From Candidatus Caenarcanum sp. (GTDB taxonomy: Bacteria > Cyanobacteriota > Vampirovibrionia > Gastranaerophilales > UBA9971), in the NCBI GenBank assembly GCA_020720345.1, contig DYOT01000056.1, forward strand, positions 1,795-7,757: a DNA stretch of 5,963 nucleotides. Direction: 5' to 3'. Under the pieces are notes generated by a model. The model did no database searches, was not told the DNA's origin, and saw nothing but the letters and a program-made list of their open reading frames with translations. Below are positions 5,569-5,963 of this stretch, in pieces; position 1 is the first letter of the stretch, and every line of letters starts with the position of its first letter. A program made the translations under genes and the position numbers.

Positions 5569-5963
5569 ATACTTCCCGGTCTGTTGTAATCATAGAAAAT
5601 ATCTGCTAAATCCCTTTCCTTGTTATCTTTATATCTTATACTAATCCTTCTTACAAGCACATTACCGTTAACATCAGAGGAAATATTCTGAGAATTCACC
5701 GTAACTGTGTATTTATTATTATTTGTATAAGTATTATTAAGAGCAATAAGTTCTCCCTGATCAAAACTATTCTGAGTCTTCCAGCTTGATTCGGTATCTT
5801 TAAGATAACTTCTGGCGAGGTTACTTGCCACATTAATATTTCTGTCATCAACAGTCAAAGATATAGAACTACTGAACGGAAGACTTAGTCCAAGGCTTAT
5901 GATAGCAAAGAACATAATAGATATAACCACTTCAATCAGTGTATATCCTCTTTTTCTAAGAAT
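5565..5963 (-). CDS. Type IV prepilin/pseudopilin-like protein (5' end beyond the window)
   Basis: The frame is open to the window edge and reads ILRKRG|YTLIEVVISIMFFAIISLG, a class III (prepilin) signal: a basic leader ending in Gly, cleavage expected before Tyr, Glu at mature position 5, then a hydrophobic assembly helix of about 20 residues. PilD-type prepilin peptidase would cleave it for assembly into a type IV pilus or type II secretion pseudopilus. The helix is followed by NVASNLARSYLKDTESSW, similar to the ANNLAxxYLE region of minor (pseudo)pilins such as PilV/GspI, and an Asn-rich beta domain (about 60-132) with few cysteines or disulfide candidates. The visible part is 132 residues; only a few leader residues and the start codon should be missing. 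The GTG at 5930-5928 lies inside the signal helix and is not the start. Which minor pilin it is cannot be decided from one gene. Confidence 0.85.
   Translation of the reverse strand: MLRKRGYTLIEVVISIMFFAIISLGLSLPFSSSISLTVDDRNINVASNLARSYLKDTESSWKTQNSFDQGELIALNNTYTNNNKYTVTVNSQNISSDVNGNVLVRRISIRYKDNKERDLADIFYDYNRPGSI

Noticed and set aside
5928..5930. GTG start for the prepilin-like gene
   Set aside because: It falls inside the conserved signal helix (GYTLIEVV), and the in-frame sequence continues upstream to the window edge with the basic leader RKRG.

Overview
This is a low-GC, gene-dense bacterial chromosomal window. It carries a mixture of DNA-maintenance, purine-biosynthesis and surface-structure genes. 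The type IV prepilin signal at the right edge, the strong Shine-Dalgarno sites and the AT-rich intergenic DNA fit a diderm, low-GC bacterium. A non-photosynthetic cyanobacterial relative (Melainabacteria/Vampirovibrionia-like) or a similar lineage is a guess from general gene style only; nothing here fixes the taxon.

Left part, minus strand (1-2847). A small TM1266/ACT-like protein gene (2590-2847) lies 49 bp upstream of mutS2 (69-2540), probably in one transcript. MutS2 is complete: core, ABC-type ATPase, coiled coil, KOW-like domain and C-terminal Smr nuclease domain. It carries an in-frame 66-bp palindromic repeat element (321-386), which adds 22 residues to the linker before the Smr domain. 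Beyond the mutS2 stop, at the extreme left edge, a perfect 9-bp-arm palindrome (36-56) precedes an ATG on the minus strand. The first eight residues from that ATG (MEKRKAHY) look like the start of an MqsR-family toxin. The palindrome can be read either as an operator for that gene or as a plus-strand terminator.

Middle and right, plus strand (2981-5568). A closely spaced gene run starts after a 133-bp divergent intergenic region: a small two-helix membrane protein gene broken by a one-base frameshift, a 34-residue single-helix membrane peptide, a divergent LamB/YcsF (PxpA-like) protein, purN (GAR transformylase) and a TIGR02757/DUF2400 protein that begins with TTG. These are probably co-transcribed, but only purN has a well-defined job (third step of de novo purine synthesis).

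Right edge, minus strand (5565-5963). A type IV prepilin/pseudopilin-like protein, cut by the window end at its N-terminus, converges on the DUF2400 gene with overlapping stop codons.

The observations most worth a second look are the repeat element domesticated inside MutS2, the possible toxin-antitoxin operator/start at the left edge, the frameshifted small membrane gene, and the LamB/YcsF protein that lacks several usual family motifs. I see no CRISPR array, tRNA, rRNA or insertion sequence, and no clear multi-gene novel defence system.
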